64,000 nt of DNA from Membranipora membranacea (Eukaryota; Bryozoa; Gymnolaemata; Cheilostomatida; Membraniporidae). Location: the NCBI GenBank assembly GCA_914767715.1, contig OU612073.1, forward strand, positions 5,022,001 through 5,086,000. Reading direction: 5' to 3'. The notes under the pieces are model-generated. The model ran no database searches and was not told the DNA's origin. It worked only from the letters and a program-made list of their open reading frames with translations. Positions 1-13,556 of the stretch are shown piece after piece. The number at the start of each line of letters is the position of its first letter. Position 1 is the first letter of the stretch. The translations under genes were made by a program, and so were the position numbers.

Positions 1-1750
1 TGGGTTGGCATTTACGTTTAGTAAAGGTGAGTTCAATCGAATCACTTTATAGCAATGGGTTTAAAAAACATACAACCTCTAATGATATATTCCCAAAAAC
101 TCAGTGTAACAATTATTGCGACTTTCTACCAGAAATTGAAGATGGTCTGTTGAATAGCTGCTACTGACTGTGCAAATTATGAGTTCAACACAACACATTG
201 CCAGTTAAATTATTTTAATATTTTATTCTTGGACTGGGCATTGTTTAATGCTTTTGCGGCTTTTGATATCCTGATGGAGTTGCCTGTTCACTTTGCAGGT
301 CAGACAACTTCAGATTAGCAATGCTTTGTTGATTGTGCTGACGGTCATCTAATAAGGATTATATATTGTATCGTATTTATCTTTTTACAGGCGTATGGAT
401 AAAGTTGTGATGACGTCCAGTATTCTTCTTACTGCTAGCTTCTATTTCCATGCTTTCAGTTCATTAATTTAGCAATTTGTATTTATTCTCTTTCAATTGA
501 TCAAATTATAATTTGTTGTATATAATAAATGTGTAACATAGAGTTTAGAACTGCAATAAACATAAAAGCACTTTGTAAAAATAAAACAGCTTGATGGATA
601 ATTTTGAATTAATATGTGTCAAAAGGGACACTGTTGAGAATTTCATATTCAGTGAATGATTAAAATAAAATGTGAATTGCGCTATAGAGGTGTCCCTGTT
701 AGTGCCGGCTGAGGTTCCCAATGTAAAAATCACTAACTTGGCTTTGTCGGCGACGGATCAATTCTTGGTATGACTGCTATAATCGGATTTCCGAATTGTG
801 AGTCTGTAACTACATATGTCCCAAGTGATGTGGCCTGGGCTTCGTGCAGAGCTTGCCTGTTAGTGTGTGTATGCCTTGAAGAGCTCGTATTTTGATGTCC
901 AGTGTCTAGGTTAGCAGGTCTGTGTTGTTGATGCACAGGAACACCTGTAACATCAGTATAATTTCATTCAATGAAGTCAAGTTCATACAAGTTTGTACCA
1001 AGCTACCCGGGTGTACTTGAGATCAAGTGTGATTCAACTTGCTAGCAATTTGAATCGCCCTTGATATGCTGCAATTTTTATCAGTGACTCAAGGGAGAGT
1101 AACTCCCAGATTCGCTCTGGTGTAGGTGTTCTTTGCATCGGCCTAGTTGATAACTATGGTACACCTGGTACAGGCCAATATATTTTAATCAGAAACAATT
1201 AGGGTCGGCAAATGTTAATACACATTTATTCCTAGTTTAGTTTTTACCCCACACACTCATTAGAGTCCTATACCACTTCGAAATTGAATAAAAACATATT
1301 TCAACATTAAATTTTAGTTAGATACTAGAATTTGGTTGTCCGGTTGTCAAAAATACCTATCAAACGACTAATTGTAAAAGTTTTGCAACAACGTTCCACT
1401 AATTCCCAAGTAAGCAAGGTTACAGATATCCTTGATCAAGTTCTTTACATGGAGTGAGGGACCGTGAAAGCAGCTAGAGGATCAGACAGAATGTAGACCT
1501 GATTGTTAGTGCAGATAGACCTGTGGCAGTCACTGCAAAAAGTGACTAGAAATTCAACTTCATTGAACGAATTACAGGATAGGGCTTACAGTTGTTCGCT
1601 GCTTTTTGACCTGATCGCAAAGGTGACATACTACCTGACATTATATTGCACAATGAGGTCTTAATTGTCAAAGTAGCAGCCGGAAAGCTTAAAAGTGAGC
1701 AAATAGTAAAGATATTATGGTTTTGATTGAAACTTGCAAAATCAAATAGA
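1..1750. other. Intergenic, no gene recognised
   Basis: No exon of the neighbouring gene family, RNA gene or clear repeat was recognised. Short frames on the minus strand (545-733 and 733-936) show no family motif and no splice context, so I treat them as chance. Confidence 0.5.
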
Positions 1751-1759
1751 GTATTTCAG

Positions 1760-1900
1760 AATAAGTGGATGTACAAACTTACATAGGTCTGATATCATCA
1801 ACAGTCAAGAAACAGCCATAAACAGTTACAATAATATACCCATTTATCACCTGTATAACTATCTTTAAACCGTCTTTTTCCATTTTGCTGTTGCTTTTGA
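1760..1900. repeat. Partial copy of the foldback-element arm
   Basis: The stretch with 'ATTTATCACCTGTATAACTATC' character and the following TTTTTCCATTTTGCTG resembles the left arm of the foldback element near 4950-5020 (CATATCACTTGTGTATAACT then TTTTTCAATTTTGCTTC). It looks like a solitary, degenerate fragment of the same transposon. Confidence 0.4.
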
Positions 1901-2185
1901 GTCTTTTTGGAAACTTTTTACTAATTTTCAGGCAGCAGCAAAATAGAGAAAGTGTTTCTTGATGTCAGCAGACCTTTGAATACTTGAAAACCATCTTATT
2001 TGAAATGCTCATTTCTGATTTTGCGAGTTTGAAGCCATATCGTTATTTTTTTCCAAATTGCTATCAAGAAAACTGTGATCAGTGACTACCTGTTGGAACT
2101 TGATGCTGAGATTTCATTTTGAACTGTCTCTTCTGGTCTTCAAGCTCTTTTAGTATTCGCTTATTTTCCTCTGTCTGACCTGACT

Positions 2186-3200
2186 GTGCCATTATCTGCA
2201 AAGCATGAGAAGACAGTATTATCACTGAGTACGGTGAGTAAACAATTCTATGATGACACAGAAGTTTTGATTGATTGTATTTCTATCACTAACTGTAAAA
2301 ATTGCGAGAAAAAGGTTGCTGGTACACGTACTCTGCTAAAAAATAATGAGGTAGTCTTGTTTGCAAGAATGGGGTTTCTTCATTAGTGAATGAACTCAGG
2401 ATAACATCATATTTCGGTGCAAATGTCAATTAATGGTTCCATTATCAACCTCAATCCGGTAAGCAGTCCGTTGAGAATGGCTGTGGCAATGGAATATCAT
2501 TACAAGCAGCTTGGGAAAAGTTAGAGCACTTAAACTACTCAAGTATGAGCTGCATGATTGTGCAGAGTGTTTGGTGCTGGCTGTTAGGAGTATAGGTTAG
2601 TAATTGAAATATTGTCACCCTAAAAATGACCAGGTCATGAATTATCAAGTGAGATGGAAGTGTAACAACACCCTGATCTGATTTCGATGAAACTTCTTGG
2701 TAATTGAGACCAATCCATATGGTAGCTATTATTAGCTGACTCGATTCCAATAAGGGTAGGTTTCTTCACAGGGAATCACCTCACATGTAGTCAGCATGCA
2801 TGTGAGGCAAGCTGTCATCCCAGTCATAAAAAATTCATGTTGCACAGAATGGCCACTCAAAACAAGCGCTGGTAACGAGTGTTTTATGATGTTACAAGAC
2901 AGTTGTGTGGCAGTCATAGGTGTTATGGTTATGTGCAATCCAACTGATGCAATCCCTCACAACACCATCTCAGTATTTCATAACAATACAGCACTCAAAG
3001 CTCATACAGCATCAATGTATGTGTTGTGGGGGAGCCAGGATGTGGTAAGAGCAATGCCATGGCCTAAGTTCCTAGAATATGTCTTAGATTACAGCATGGA
3101 CTGCACAAACATTCCCAAATTCTCCCTGATTACAATGAGGCCTATTTTGACAAGCTTGTTCGAACAAAGTATGTTAAAGCTATGGCGACAGGTGTTGTAA
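2186..3200 (+). other. Two unrecognised open frames, probably transposon-derived
   Basis: Two frames lie here on the plus strand: 2186-2386 (66 codons) and 2796-3200 (134 codons, Cys- and Met-rich, ending LWRQVL). No family was recognised, and there is no signal peptide or convincing splice context. The surrounding 1.7-6.2 kb is full of transposon pieces, so a decayed transposon open frame is the likeliest explanation. A lineage-specific gene exon cannot be excluded. Confidence 0.25.
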
Positions 3201-3742
3201 GTACCTGTCTGACAGCACTCAAAGACTATGTATCAGTGTTGTGGGAAGGAAGAGGAAGCCAGCAAGGGTGTAAGGGTGAACCACAGGAACTGGAATTTAT
3301 GCAATCCATAGTCAAGAAGTGGTATTTGATCTTGTGAACAACATAGATGGTGAGTCAGAGAGTCATTATTATATTAGGCAAAGTTTGTACACAGGCAGGC
3401 TTGCATGACCCCAATACTAGCCCAGGCCATCATAGATTGCAGCGGGGATAAAAAAGTGCGCTATACCACTGGTCTTAGAGAAAACTTGCCAAAAATTTGA
3501 GGGAGTAGGCCTCATTGCATAGGCAATGAATGAATTTACCAACTAAATAATAAAATCAAACCTCTTTTCCAAAAATAAGTTAAAATTTACCAAGCTTGAA
3601 TCGCTGTGATATATTTTTGTCTTTATGAGATTTCATTGGTTCAAGCCACTAATGACTATATTTATATTGAACAGTTGTGCTTTCATACATTTTGGGGAAG
3701 CAACTCTAATTTGTTATGAGTTATTTTGTTGCTTCTTGATAT

Positions 3743-3802
3743 CCTCCCTGTTGACACCAAGGAGAATTCATTCTCCCTGTTGACACCCTCCCTGTTGACA
3801 CA
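3743..3802. repeat. Short direct repeats (three CTCCCTGTTGACAC units)
   Basis: CTCCCTGTTGACAC occurs three times. The last two units are directly adjacent and the first is separated from them by about 14 bases. This is a small slippage-type repeat; no function is implied. Confidence 0.7.
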
Positions 3803-4734
3803 TCTATCAAATAATTTGTAATTTAACTCATCTCTTGATGGATATATAGTAATGTACACGTCAGGTTGGTCATGCATATTTGTCTTAACTAGTAAATTTA
3901 TGGTCTGTCAATCCACATCCCAGCAACATTTGGAATGATTGTTGTTATAATAATCTCATATCACAGTCATTGCTTATCAATGCAAGAATTCCCGCGTCTT
4001 ATTCCTCAATGAATTGAACACGGGAAAAAATCATTGTCATCATATTTACGCCAATCTTAGGATCCCAAGCACGTTTTAGTAAGTCAGGGATTTGCAGTTG
4101 TTCCCTATATGGTGGCGGGAGTCACATTGTGAACGTCAGGTATTGAGGAAACAAACTATAGCCGCACCAAGTCTTATGAATATGGGTTTGTGTCCTTCAA
4201 AAATTGATCATTTCGAGTTACCCTTCTATATGAGCATATGATAATCATCCTATCCATTACTTATTTTGCTCAACAATGATACGATAGGCCCTGGTTATAA
4301 CATTAAAAATATCACCACACTCAAATTTATTGAAGAACCTCATGACAAAGCGAGCACTGTAACCAATGAACTGAATGAGTTCATTGCTGCAACATAGTAT
4401 TGTGAAACAGAAAAATCTCACTTGCAAATGAAATGATGTCGAGGTGGCATGTTTCAATATAAATTAAAAAACTTAGGTTGAGAAGACAGAAATCATAAAT
4501 AAAAATCAAGTATCAAGATTAGGGGTTGTTCATAAAAAATGAGCTAACAATTTCCACCATTTAAATAATAATGTGATTATCTTTCATGTTCCAAAAGTTT
4601 TTCTCTGAAATATTTTTCCCATTATAGACACACATTGTACAGCATAGACTATGAGCCAAGGCAATTATTTATCTTGCAGTTTGGTAGCCATTGTCATTCT
4701 TTGGTAAATTAAATAGCTCTTGGGGTAAAGTGAT

Positions 4735-5760
4735 ACAGTAGAATCCAAATCTGAGAGTTAGGATGGGAAAAATATTGCACAAAAGGCCGCTTATTGCCAA
4801 AAACACTGCCTGTAAAAGGGAAAGTGATCAAAAAATGATGATATGGTTTCAAAACATCCAAAATCTGAAAGAGCATGTCATAATTAGTGGATCTATAACT
4901 TTTCATGGGTCTCCTATCATAAATAGCCGAGATGCGGCCAACAACGTTTGCAATACCCCTCATATCACTTGTGTATAACTATCATTAAAGTGAAACCCCT
5001 TTTTCAATTTTGCTTCTGCCTGAAATAATGGCTTCAAATGTTCGAACTGATCTGATTTTTTTATGGTGATTTTGTATTGACCCTCCCATCGCATAACACC
5101 AGGGTTCAATGCTCTGAGTGTGTTGTTTTTTAAATAGTGCGTATTTTTAGGTTTCCTTTATAGTATTTAAAAAAAATCGTCTTTCTAAGTTCATATAGCG
5201 TATAAAGCAAACATTAACTCCTTCTAGTATCATCAAAAAGGTGCGTAATGCGGGAAAAAAAACTTTTTGGTCATTGATGGAGTCAATACATAACCACCAT
5301 AAAAAAATCAGATCGAAACGAACATTCAAAGTCAGTTTTCAAGGCGACTTCAAAATTGAAAAAGTAGGGTCCTTTCAATGATAGTTATATACAGGTGATA
5401 TAAGGGGGTATTGCAACCGTTGTTGGCCACATCTCGGTCATTTATGATAGCAGACCCATGTAAACTTGTAGATCCACTAATTATGACATGTTCTTTCACA
5501 TTTTGGATGTTTTGAAATCATTGGATCTTTTTTTTATCACTTTCCCTTTTTTTTGCAGTGTTATCACTTTTTATAAGGTTGGTCAGTCACTCAATATTTG
5601 AGATATCATGGTGATATAATACAAAAAAACAGTGATTTTGGCCATTTTCGGCAGCACTTTTGGCAATTAAGTGCCTATTGTACAACTTTGTCTAAGGTAC
5701 ATTGTCATCATTGCGACCACCTAGAAAAACTACCCTAGAATCCAATTTGAGAATTTATCC
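4735..5760. mobile_element. Foldback (long inverted repeat) element
   Basis: The left arm (about 4735-5020) and right arm (about 5353-5760) are inverted copies. Both arms contain, in opposite orientation, the blocks GTTGTTGGCC, GATCCACTAATTATGACATG, TTTTGGATGTTTTGAAA and TTATCACTTTCCCTTTT-like sequence. The spacer of about 330 bp has no coding signal. Divergence between the arms shows the element is old. It is a non-autonomous DNA transposon or two head-to-head copies of one repeat; a related fragment lies at 1760-1900. Confidence 0.7.
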
Positions 5761-5799
5761 ATCCAATTTCGTAAATGAAGTTGCGTTTCTAGCCACATT

Positions 5800-6155
5800 T
5801 TTGGTAGGCTGCCACTGGACTAAAAGAAGCTCCACCCAATGATATGTCTACTGTTTCCTACGTTCTACAGCAGAGTGTTGAAAAAGCTGACGCCTATTTT
5901 GAGTTAGATGCGGTAGTGGTTGTGTTTGATCAAGCGCTATACATCAAGGCACATCAGATTTTGTGGAAGGATGAACATTATCAAAAGCGTCTTGTTCTAC
6001 GTATGGGGGAGTTTCATACTGTGTGGCATTCATGGGAGCAATCGGCAAAATGTACAGACTATCAGGATTGGAGGATGTGATTGTTGAGGCTGAAATTGAA
6101 GAAGGAGAAGAAGACGCTTTATTTTTGACGTCATACTGTGGAAATCAAATTTTAT
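5800..6155 (+). pseudogene. Decayed transposon-associated open frame with frameshift
   Basis: The frame 5844-6080 contains a block resembling widespread, poorly characterised proteins of repeat origin in marine animals: VFDQALYIKAHQILW followed by LVLRMGEFHT. After GEFHT the homology continues in another frame (AFMGAIGKMYRLSGLEDVIV, about 6020-6085, then acidic residues). A frameshift near 6020 has therefore broken the copy. The family assignment comes from recall of the motif pattern, not a search. The piece lies next to the foldback element and may belong to the same graveyard. Confidence 0.45.
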
Positions 6156-6494
6156 AATATATTATTTTGCTTATCATAAGTTATAAGTCGCAATCTGGTC
6201 ATATTATCTGATGTACTGGCTTCATAAAGTTTTACCCACTAATTTCAGCCAAAATGAAGTTTCGATTCTCATTCAAGGGAGATAACTACCATATAATTAC
6301 CAATTAAATTTCAAAGTTGAATTTCTCATAGAAGTGGGAAGCGAATCCATCCTAACACAACAGATTTGAATTCAGCAGGTCTGAATTAGTTGACTACTTT
6401 CTAAGAATTCAAAAGACGAGCAATGGCTAAGACAGTTAAAAACTAGCAACATTTTTGTGCCATGGCTCATAGCCTAGCAGAAATTCAGCCTGTT

Positions 6495-9400
6495 TTACCC
6501 GTATACTTCTATCTCCACCATACAAAGATGCTCTGATGCTGTAGCATTTGGTCTGCCAATTTTCAGAAATCTATCATAGTATTGGTTGTCACAAGTGATG
6601 AGATACGGATCTGAAGTCGCCGGTCCACTTGTTGTAGTGCATGTGTACTCGCCAGGGTTGTTTTCAAAATCTGATGTGGAAGTAGCCAGCTCAATAAGCA
6701 AGTCTGAGAGTGTATCAGCTGTAAAGAAATTGTGAAACTGTTATGTCTTTTACCAATTTAATCCATGAATAAAACACTTCAGTAGGTTAACAGGCAATTA
6801 AATCACCAACCATTCCAAGGGATCTTTTCATATTTATTCTAGGCCTGGGTAGTAGGAGAAATATTTACTATAGCATTATTTTATCCATAAATATTGCCTC
6901 CGCATTATTATAGTTGCAAGGCCCAAAACCTCAATTTTTAAGATCCCATCCCTTTATATATTTTAGACTTGTGTTTGGCTCTGAATCTCCAATATCTCAG
7001 CCAGCAATTAAAAATTAAAAAGTGACATTAGCAAACATTTTTCACACAATAGTAAGTGTCATACTGAAATTATCATAATGAGGTTCTAAACAAGCAGCAG
7101 AGACAAATTATATTATCACAGTGGAAAAGTGTATGGTATAGACTTACCCCATCCAGTAAGAGAAGTCAGTGGGTGGATGAGAATCTGCTTTACTGTATTT
7201 TGTACTGAAGATCCCAAATCCAGAATCACGTAGGGCTCCTAAATGGAGGAAGCACAAAATATAGTCTTTAATGTCAATCGATAAAATCTTCATCTTTTTA
7301 TCTTCTAACCCAGATCAAGTCCAATGTTGTCACTATCATCATGATCTGTTGAGTTGATGATCGTCAGTCTTGTAATAACCAATAATCCTAATTTTTAAAT
7401 TCCACCAATGAGTCAATATGAGCCAGGTAACTTCCTTTTAATTTTTATCACACACTGGATCGATCTGGCAATAATCGTGTATCATTGACATATGGGATGG
7501 CGGCTAGTCTAAGTGTTCAATGGGCTGCAATGCTAGAGAGAAGCATTAAACTATCAGGCACTCAATACTCAATTTGCATTGCAGCCGTCTGACACATAGC
7601 ACTAGGTGAGGGCAGGACTCACCTTAGCATTTTCCCATTCCATACAGCATCCGTCATCAGTGTAGTCTCCATCAATCATTTTCTCCCTCCTGAACTGGTA
7701 ATTGCCATCGTACACTTCATCGGAAACCCTTTGTACTTTAGCTGGAATTGGTAGTAAAATGAATGAAATGCTCCGCATGCTACAACTTGATCAAGCCACA
7801 TATCCTTTCTATAGTACATATCTCAAGGATGTGCAGAACGAAGAGATTTATCTTGGATGCCACCCCAAGTATACTGGTTGGTTTGCATCACTTTCCTACT
7901 AAACAAATCCAGGGAAAGTACACTGATATCCCCCTATCAGTAATCATAGTGTACTCGATGCTGTAAATGATTGGTATTTTTCAAAAGCACATGGTTTTCT
8001 TCGCATTTAACTGCGATTTACTTGTGTCCGGTCTCATGGTCTCTGCGTTGTAGACAAGTAAAAAACCAGGTGACCAATTTCTAATGATACATAAAATTCA
8101 ACAATAAATTATCCAACTGCAGTAAAGCAGTTTCCTAAAGAAATTTTGAACGGACCAAGTAGTCGATTTTGCTGACCTTATATTTTTAAGAGGAGCTAAC
8201 CATATCATAAGGGAGGCGGAAACTCCTAAAACATATTATGGATCGGCCCAAATTTTGAATTTATTGATATCGCCCAACCACTGAATTGAATGTTCTCAGT
8301 GATACATAATCTAATTGTGTTTCCCGAGGGGACAAACATTGTTGTGAATTTTTTGTACTCCAACAAGGCAGTTATAGCTGACAGCCGTAGCAAACAAGAT
8401 TGAGAGCTTCTGAGGTACACGAAACATTACTCACTAATACTCAGCGCAGGGTACAATGGACTGGTTGAGATGACAGGTGTTGTAGTTGGGTCCGCTGCTG
8501 GAGTGGTTGTTGTGGCTGTAGTTGTTGGTGTGGTTGTAGTAGTGGTTGGTGTGGACGTTGTTGTTGGTGTAGTAGTTGTTGTTGTTGTGGTTGTTGTTGT
8601 TGTAGTGGTATAAGGCTCTGAAGCTGTGTAAACCGTCAGATGATTTTCAGCGCATGAATCCACCATATCAGTATTAGCAATCTTACATTCACCAGTAGCA
8701 GTATTGAACGACACACCATAACATACTCCTACATCTAAAAGACAGCTTGGGATACATCGATCTAGTGAGTTTGCTGTGTGTATACTCTGGATATCTCTTA
8801 AGCAGTAACCATCCTCGTAGCGTGAGAGCCATCTACTGGGTGTGTATCCGCTCTAAAATACATTGAAAAGCTGCGATCAATCCTTTGGCATAGGACAACA
8901 GATTCTTTTTGTAGTGTACATTAAATATAATATATACATTTCATTCTCAATCTACAATCCTTGGTGTGAATTTTTTGCACGCTCTGGCAGAAAAAATTAA
9001 CTTGACAAATAAGGAAACACGGAGCGAAAGAAAAATATACTCTGATTAAATGATCCAGTATCGTTTTCTTTTCCAATCCTCAATTATGAATAATATAGCT
9101 ACCCTGATTTAATTTTTCATTGTGTAACAGTAAAATAATTTGAAGGCTTTTACCCTTTTTTTTTCTTCAGGGATCATTGGCAAGTTGCAACCAAACAATG
9201 AAGACTAAATATAATTCAGACTATAAATCAGTTGAACTCAGATGAACTTGACATCAGCTGCTACCAAGTCTGAGCACATAGACTAGTAGGTAGGAAATTT
9301 TCTTTATGTTATTTTTTAATTCATCAATCAATCCTGTTTGTGAGGTTTATATTTAACATTTGTTTATTGGATTAAGTATCACCAAAGCACACCAATGACT

Positions 9401-10567
9401 GACTCAAAGTCGTTACATTCCGTTTTGCTATAAAAAAACTTTCTTGAGAAAACATTTGGTTTCACAATGAGGCGTTATCAATCCATGCTAGATTACGCCT
9501 CAACCAAAATAACATAGGTACACAAAATCTCTTTTTGAGATAGTAAAGGTATGAAAACAGTAATTAGGTATCAATAACCTTTTTGCAAACAATAGCAATA
9601 TTTACAATCTCTATTTTGAGATTACACAATTTACCAATTAGCGTTGCCATTGATGACCCACAAAGGAGACATTTATGTCATCATAAACAAAGACTCAAAC
9701 CCACCTATTTAACTTTGATTGAATATGATAATGATAATTTTAATTTCTCAATTTTACTCTAAAAAATAACCTTCTGGTTAAAATTTTAAATTCACATAGC
9801 CTATAACTTACTTTGAAATCGAACTGTAATCATTAAACTAGAAATATTGGTTATAACTTTAATATTGAAATTTTTTTCATTATTGTCATTTCAAATGGCT
9901 TGTTTAAAGTGACTTTATGCCATTTTTATAAAATTTCTGCACTTTAAAGATACTATTTTCAATGCCAACTTTTTGTGTGTCTTTTTAATGGCACTTTTGA
10001 AAACCTTTTTGAAAATGATATAGATGCCAATGAAGTATTAAAAAAATATATATATATTAAAAAAAATAATGAACTGTGCAACAAAAGATCTCGATTAATA
10101 CTCTTATTGATCAAATGACAACACTGCATCAATGCGTTTATCTACAGTTATATTTCTGTCACAAATTGAGGTGGACAACCAGATCATTGGTTTCTTTCAG
10201 AGAGAAAGTAGAGGAATTAACCGCTGGGCTACAAAAAAATGTTTTATTATTATCTGATAAAAGAACATTATTCCCAATCTATTATAATACTACAGCCATT
10301 TTTTCTCTTCCCACTCTGTTAATATAAATGTATGTAGAGATCTTTTTAGACAGCGTTAATGGAAATATTATCTGCTAATGTCGATGACAACAGCTCATTT
10401 CATCAAATAAAATCCATTTCGAACCCAAATTGAACATCATTTTCTCAATTGAAAGCGATAAGAGTAGGCAATTCATTAATATTTTGTAAAACATTACTTA
10501 CAGATTCACAGCAGCCATAGCATAAAATGAAGGCAACAGCCAGAGTGAAGACGAAATCCCAGCACAT
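6495..10567 (-). CDS. PMF-A: secreted PAN/apple-mucin-F5/8C-like protein, 305 aa
   Basis: Five coding exons on the minus strand: 10567-10502 (signal peptide, 22 codons, hydrophobic core FTLAVAFILCY), 8852-8435, 7741-7623, 7238-7148 and 6718-6495 (stop TAA). All introns are GT-AG and the phases are 0,1,0,1; the sum is 918 nt. Residues 23-102 form a PAN/apple-like domain with six Cys (C39, C55, C59, C66, C78, C89; core VCYGVSFNTATGEC). Residues 104-145 are Thr/Pro-rich and mucin-like, so O-glycosylation is expected. Residues 162-305 are an F5/8-type-C or fucolectin-like beta-sandwich: DGDYTDDGCC, EPYVILDLG, C-terminal LCMVEIEVYG, and the sequon RPNAT. A TAG acceptor just before the ATG suggests an upstream 5' UTR exon, not located. 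Secretion is supported; ligand and role are not known. Confidence 0.85.
7506..7606. mobile_element. Short MITE with about 24-bp inverted ends (copy 1)
   Basis: The ends CTAAGTGTTCA..GCTGCAATG and CATTGCAGC..TCTGACACATAG are inverted repeats around a core of about 50 bp. The same structure recurs at 39061-39169. This copy sits in the intron between lectin-module exons of PMF-A. A solitary end-like fragment is also present near 9268-9284. Confidence 0.6.
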
Positions 10568-10599
10568 GTCTACAGCGTTTGATCAGTGAGAAGAATTAA

Positions 10600-12390
10600 A
10601 TTCAGATAATTAACTTGTGCTGAGAAAATCAGGAAATTTCCATTACGATGCAACAAAAAAGTCTTCCCTGTGCAAAAGGAACCTGATCAATTATTTATTA
10701 CTGTGAAATGACTTTTTTGTAATTAAAACAATAACGATCTTTGAAGTGAATTCAATCAATTCTGTTATGAATGGTTAAATCTGCAGACTGACTGAGAAAT
10801 TATGAAATCAGACTCAATCACCCATTGAGCTCTAAAATCAATATTTATCGTACAACACCAAAGAACTTGTCTTAGTGCATTGCTAACCACACTTAATTAA
10901 TTATAATAGAATAAACCCATCAGTGTTATCAAATCACTCTTGAACAATGAGGGGCTGCTTTACACTGTTGTACGGATTCTCAACATATAAATCTGGGCAC
11001 GCTTTTGGTGGGATGTCTGCAATGCTCTCAAAAGGAGGCTCCCTTTCATGGTGTCAGGTCCAGTGATGCATTAATAATTAAAGTATCATTATTGAATAAA
11101 GAATTGGAATGTGCTGCAATCTCTTTATTTACATTTGGGCCGAAAATAAATATCAGATAATTGTAACTTATTGATAATCTTTCCGTCAATGTAACCTTGA
11201 AAGATTTGATTCTTGAACTGAATGTGGATCGGAATAAAATGTAGGCCGCTATAACAATAACAATAACAATAAAGAGTATTTGATATGATAAATCAATGGT
11301 TTTTATTGCTATCAAAACTTTATCATCTTATAATCAGGGAGGGTGGGATATACCCACCCTCCCTGTTATAATATACACTGCATCTATGACATGGAGTTAT
11401 CACACCTGGCAGGTTTGGAGACAGTCTTATTTGATATATGATAAAGTAAATTCTAGCAACTCACTGATCTCTCTAGATTGGTAGTATGGGCTAATTACAA
11501 AGTACGAGTTATTGGCCAGCTATGGAATAAAAAAATAAGTATCACAGGCATATAGGAAAGCCAGGAAAAGGTGCTTGCAAAAACATTCTGTTCAATATCC
11601 CTCTGTGAAAGAATGGTTTCCTTTTAGGTAACGCTGAATCGAACAATCATGTCAGAGGTGGCTTATTTCCGCCTACTAATTGCTCTTTACATACCTAAAA
11701 ACACCTTGAAACCTTGGCCTTTTTACTTATTTATAAAAGTGTTTATGTATTTTTAATATATTTGTGTTTAAAGATTGTTGGCATTGGGGGTCCCTGGGAG
11801 TATATCTAACCTAATATATAGATTTCCATGTCCAAGGTCCAAGTTCCAAATCTCTGTGACCATCCTGTTATTTAAAGATTTGTCATGGGATTTTTTCCAG
11901 GACAGCTGTCATCCATGTTGTCAGTTCAGTTGCTGTCCAGTTGTCTTTTCTTACCAAAAGGGAACACAACTCCAACTTTCATTGGACAAAGACAGTGAAT
12001 GTAGCCTCGAAATAAATAATAAATTATAATTGATGCTCTTCAAGCCGTTATTAAGTTAGGGTTTGGCAGGAGGGCATGAATATACATTTCATTAACATAT
12101 AATTTACAAATAGGCATCAAATTTCTTCTACGTAATCAGAAAGTAGAGTTTGCAAATCAGATCGGATTCTAATCTGCCAGTGCCAGTGACATGCATTGAA
12201 ATCTTACATATTGTAGAGTATTCAATTCCAGTGTCATCCAGATTCTTATTTTTTTTGACCAAAAACAAATGTGCATGATGTCAATAGCCTGTCATCTGTA
12301 CTGTCCGTGGGTTTGTGTGTTCTAACTCAATCCCTAACAGGCTTATCTATCACTGTGTTTCCATAGGTTTAGCTGAAGATAATTTTGGGG
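10600..12390. other. Intergenic upstream of PMF-A, no gene recognised
   Basis: Likely contains the promoter and a 5' UTR exon of PMF-A, but I cannot place them. Frames at 11046-11315 (minus) and 11775-12029 (plus) show no recognisable domain. Confidence 0.4.
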
Positions 12391-12399
12391 CTGTAAGGA

Positions 12400-12690
12400 C
12401 CATTGGAACACCCTCCCGTCCGTTCGGAGCTCAAAGGTTCAATTTTCACTGAGCTGTGCTGTGCTTGGCTTAACAGTTATCATCAAAGACTTTGTCTAAA
12501 GTGACCAGGGTTCAGGTCGGTAGATGTTTTTGAAGTATCAGCTTGGCTCAATGGGAATGGATGCATATTTCGGAAGCAAGCCAACAGGTGACAATTTAGC
12601 TCGATATAGGCCGACCTCAAAATCCAGATGGAAACATGGTGAAAGGCAACTCAAAACTAATAAGCCTCTGAAGGTTTAATAAAATGCAAC
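12400..12690 (+). mobile_element. tRNA-derived SINE, family 1 (plus copy)
   Basis: The head contains CAGGGTTCAGGTCGG (B-box-like) after TTATCATCAAAGACTTTG. The body carries TGGGAATGGATGCATATTT, GGTGACAATTTAGCTCGAT and a GACCTC..AACATGGTG block. The reverse complement of 14080-14400 shows the same order, so the two are inverted copies of one short interspersed element. Confidence 0.55.
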
Positions 12691-13556
12691 TACTGGACTC
12701 CTTCTTGTCTCCTGATCTCAAGGCAAAGGCAGTGTGTGTGCGTGTCAATATGTAAAGGAGAATCCGTTTTGCTCTCATATAGCGATTCATATTCAAATAC
12801 AACTAATTTTGAATTGATCATCAGGATAATATTGACTTTAAACGTTGGGAAAGGGATGAGAGATTTATTAAAGAGGGAGTTCAGTTCAGATTCACTTTCT
12901 CCCATCCCTATCCAGGTTGATAGATCAACCGATTTCGATTCTGTATCAATAGATCATTAATCATCATGATTTACGCTATTAAATATGGCTCAAAGTAGCC
13001 TGTCTTGACAAGACATGCTATGCTCTGTGTAATTACCATGATCTCTTAAGTTTTTAGGATTTGATTTTGAGCATAGCAAATTGGTAAAAGAAAGTCTCAT
13101 AAAAAAATTTTGGTCCATATTATTACTCCCCCGCACAAGTAAATCCCTGTAGATAGTCTACCAAGTGTCTACAATTAATGCTGGATCTGAATTACACTCC
13201 AAGCTATCAAAATAGGAATCTTCAAAACCAAAAAGACCAAGATGAAAAATTTCAACTTTAGAATTAAATCAAAGCCAACACTGGGAGGAGGTTCTAGGAT
13301 CGAGTTCTTGTTTTATCAGTTAATTCATTCATGGCTTAAAGTACAAAAAACTCCCCCCAAGGGCCAGCGGTACATGTATAAAACTGAAATAGAATATTAT
13401 TTATAATCAAAAGAATCGCATGATATCTTAGACAGTATATATTGATAAAATGAAAATTATCCGGCACTGGCCTACTAAGGCACTAAAACAATCTGGTGTC
13501 ACAGCCAGCAGGTGCTCTAATTCTTGACTGTCATAAGATATCTTTGATAGATAAAA

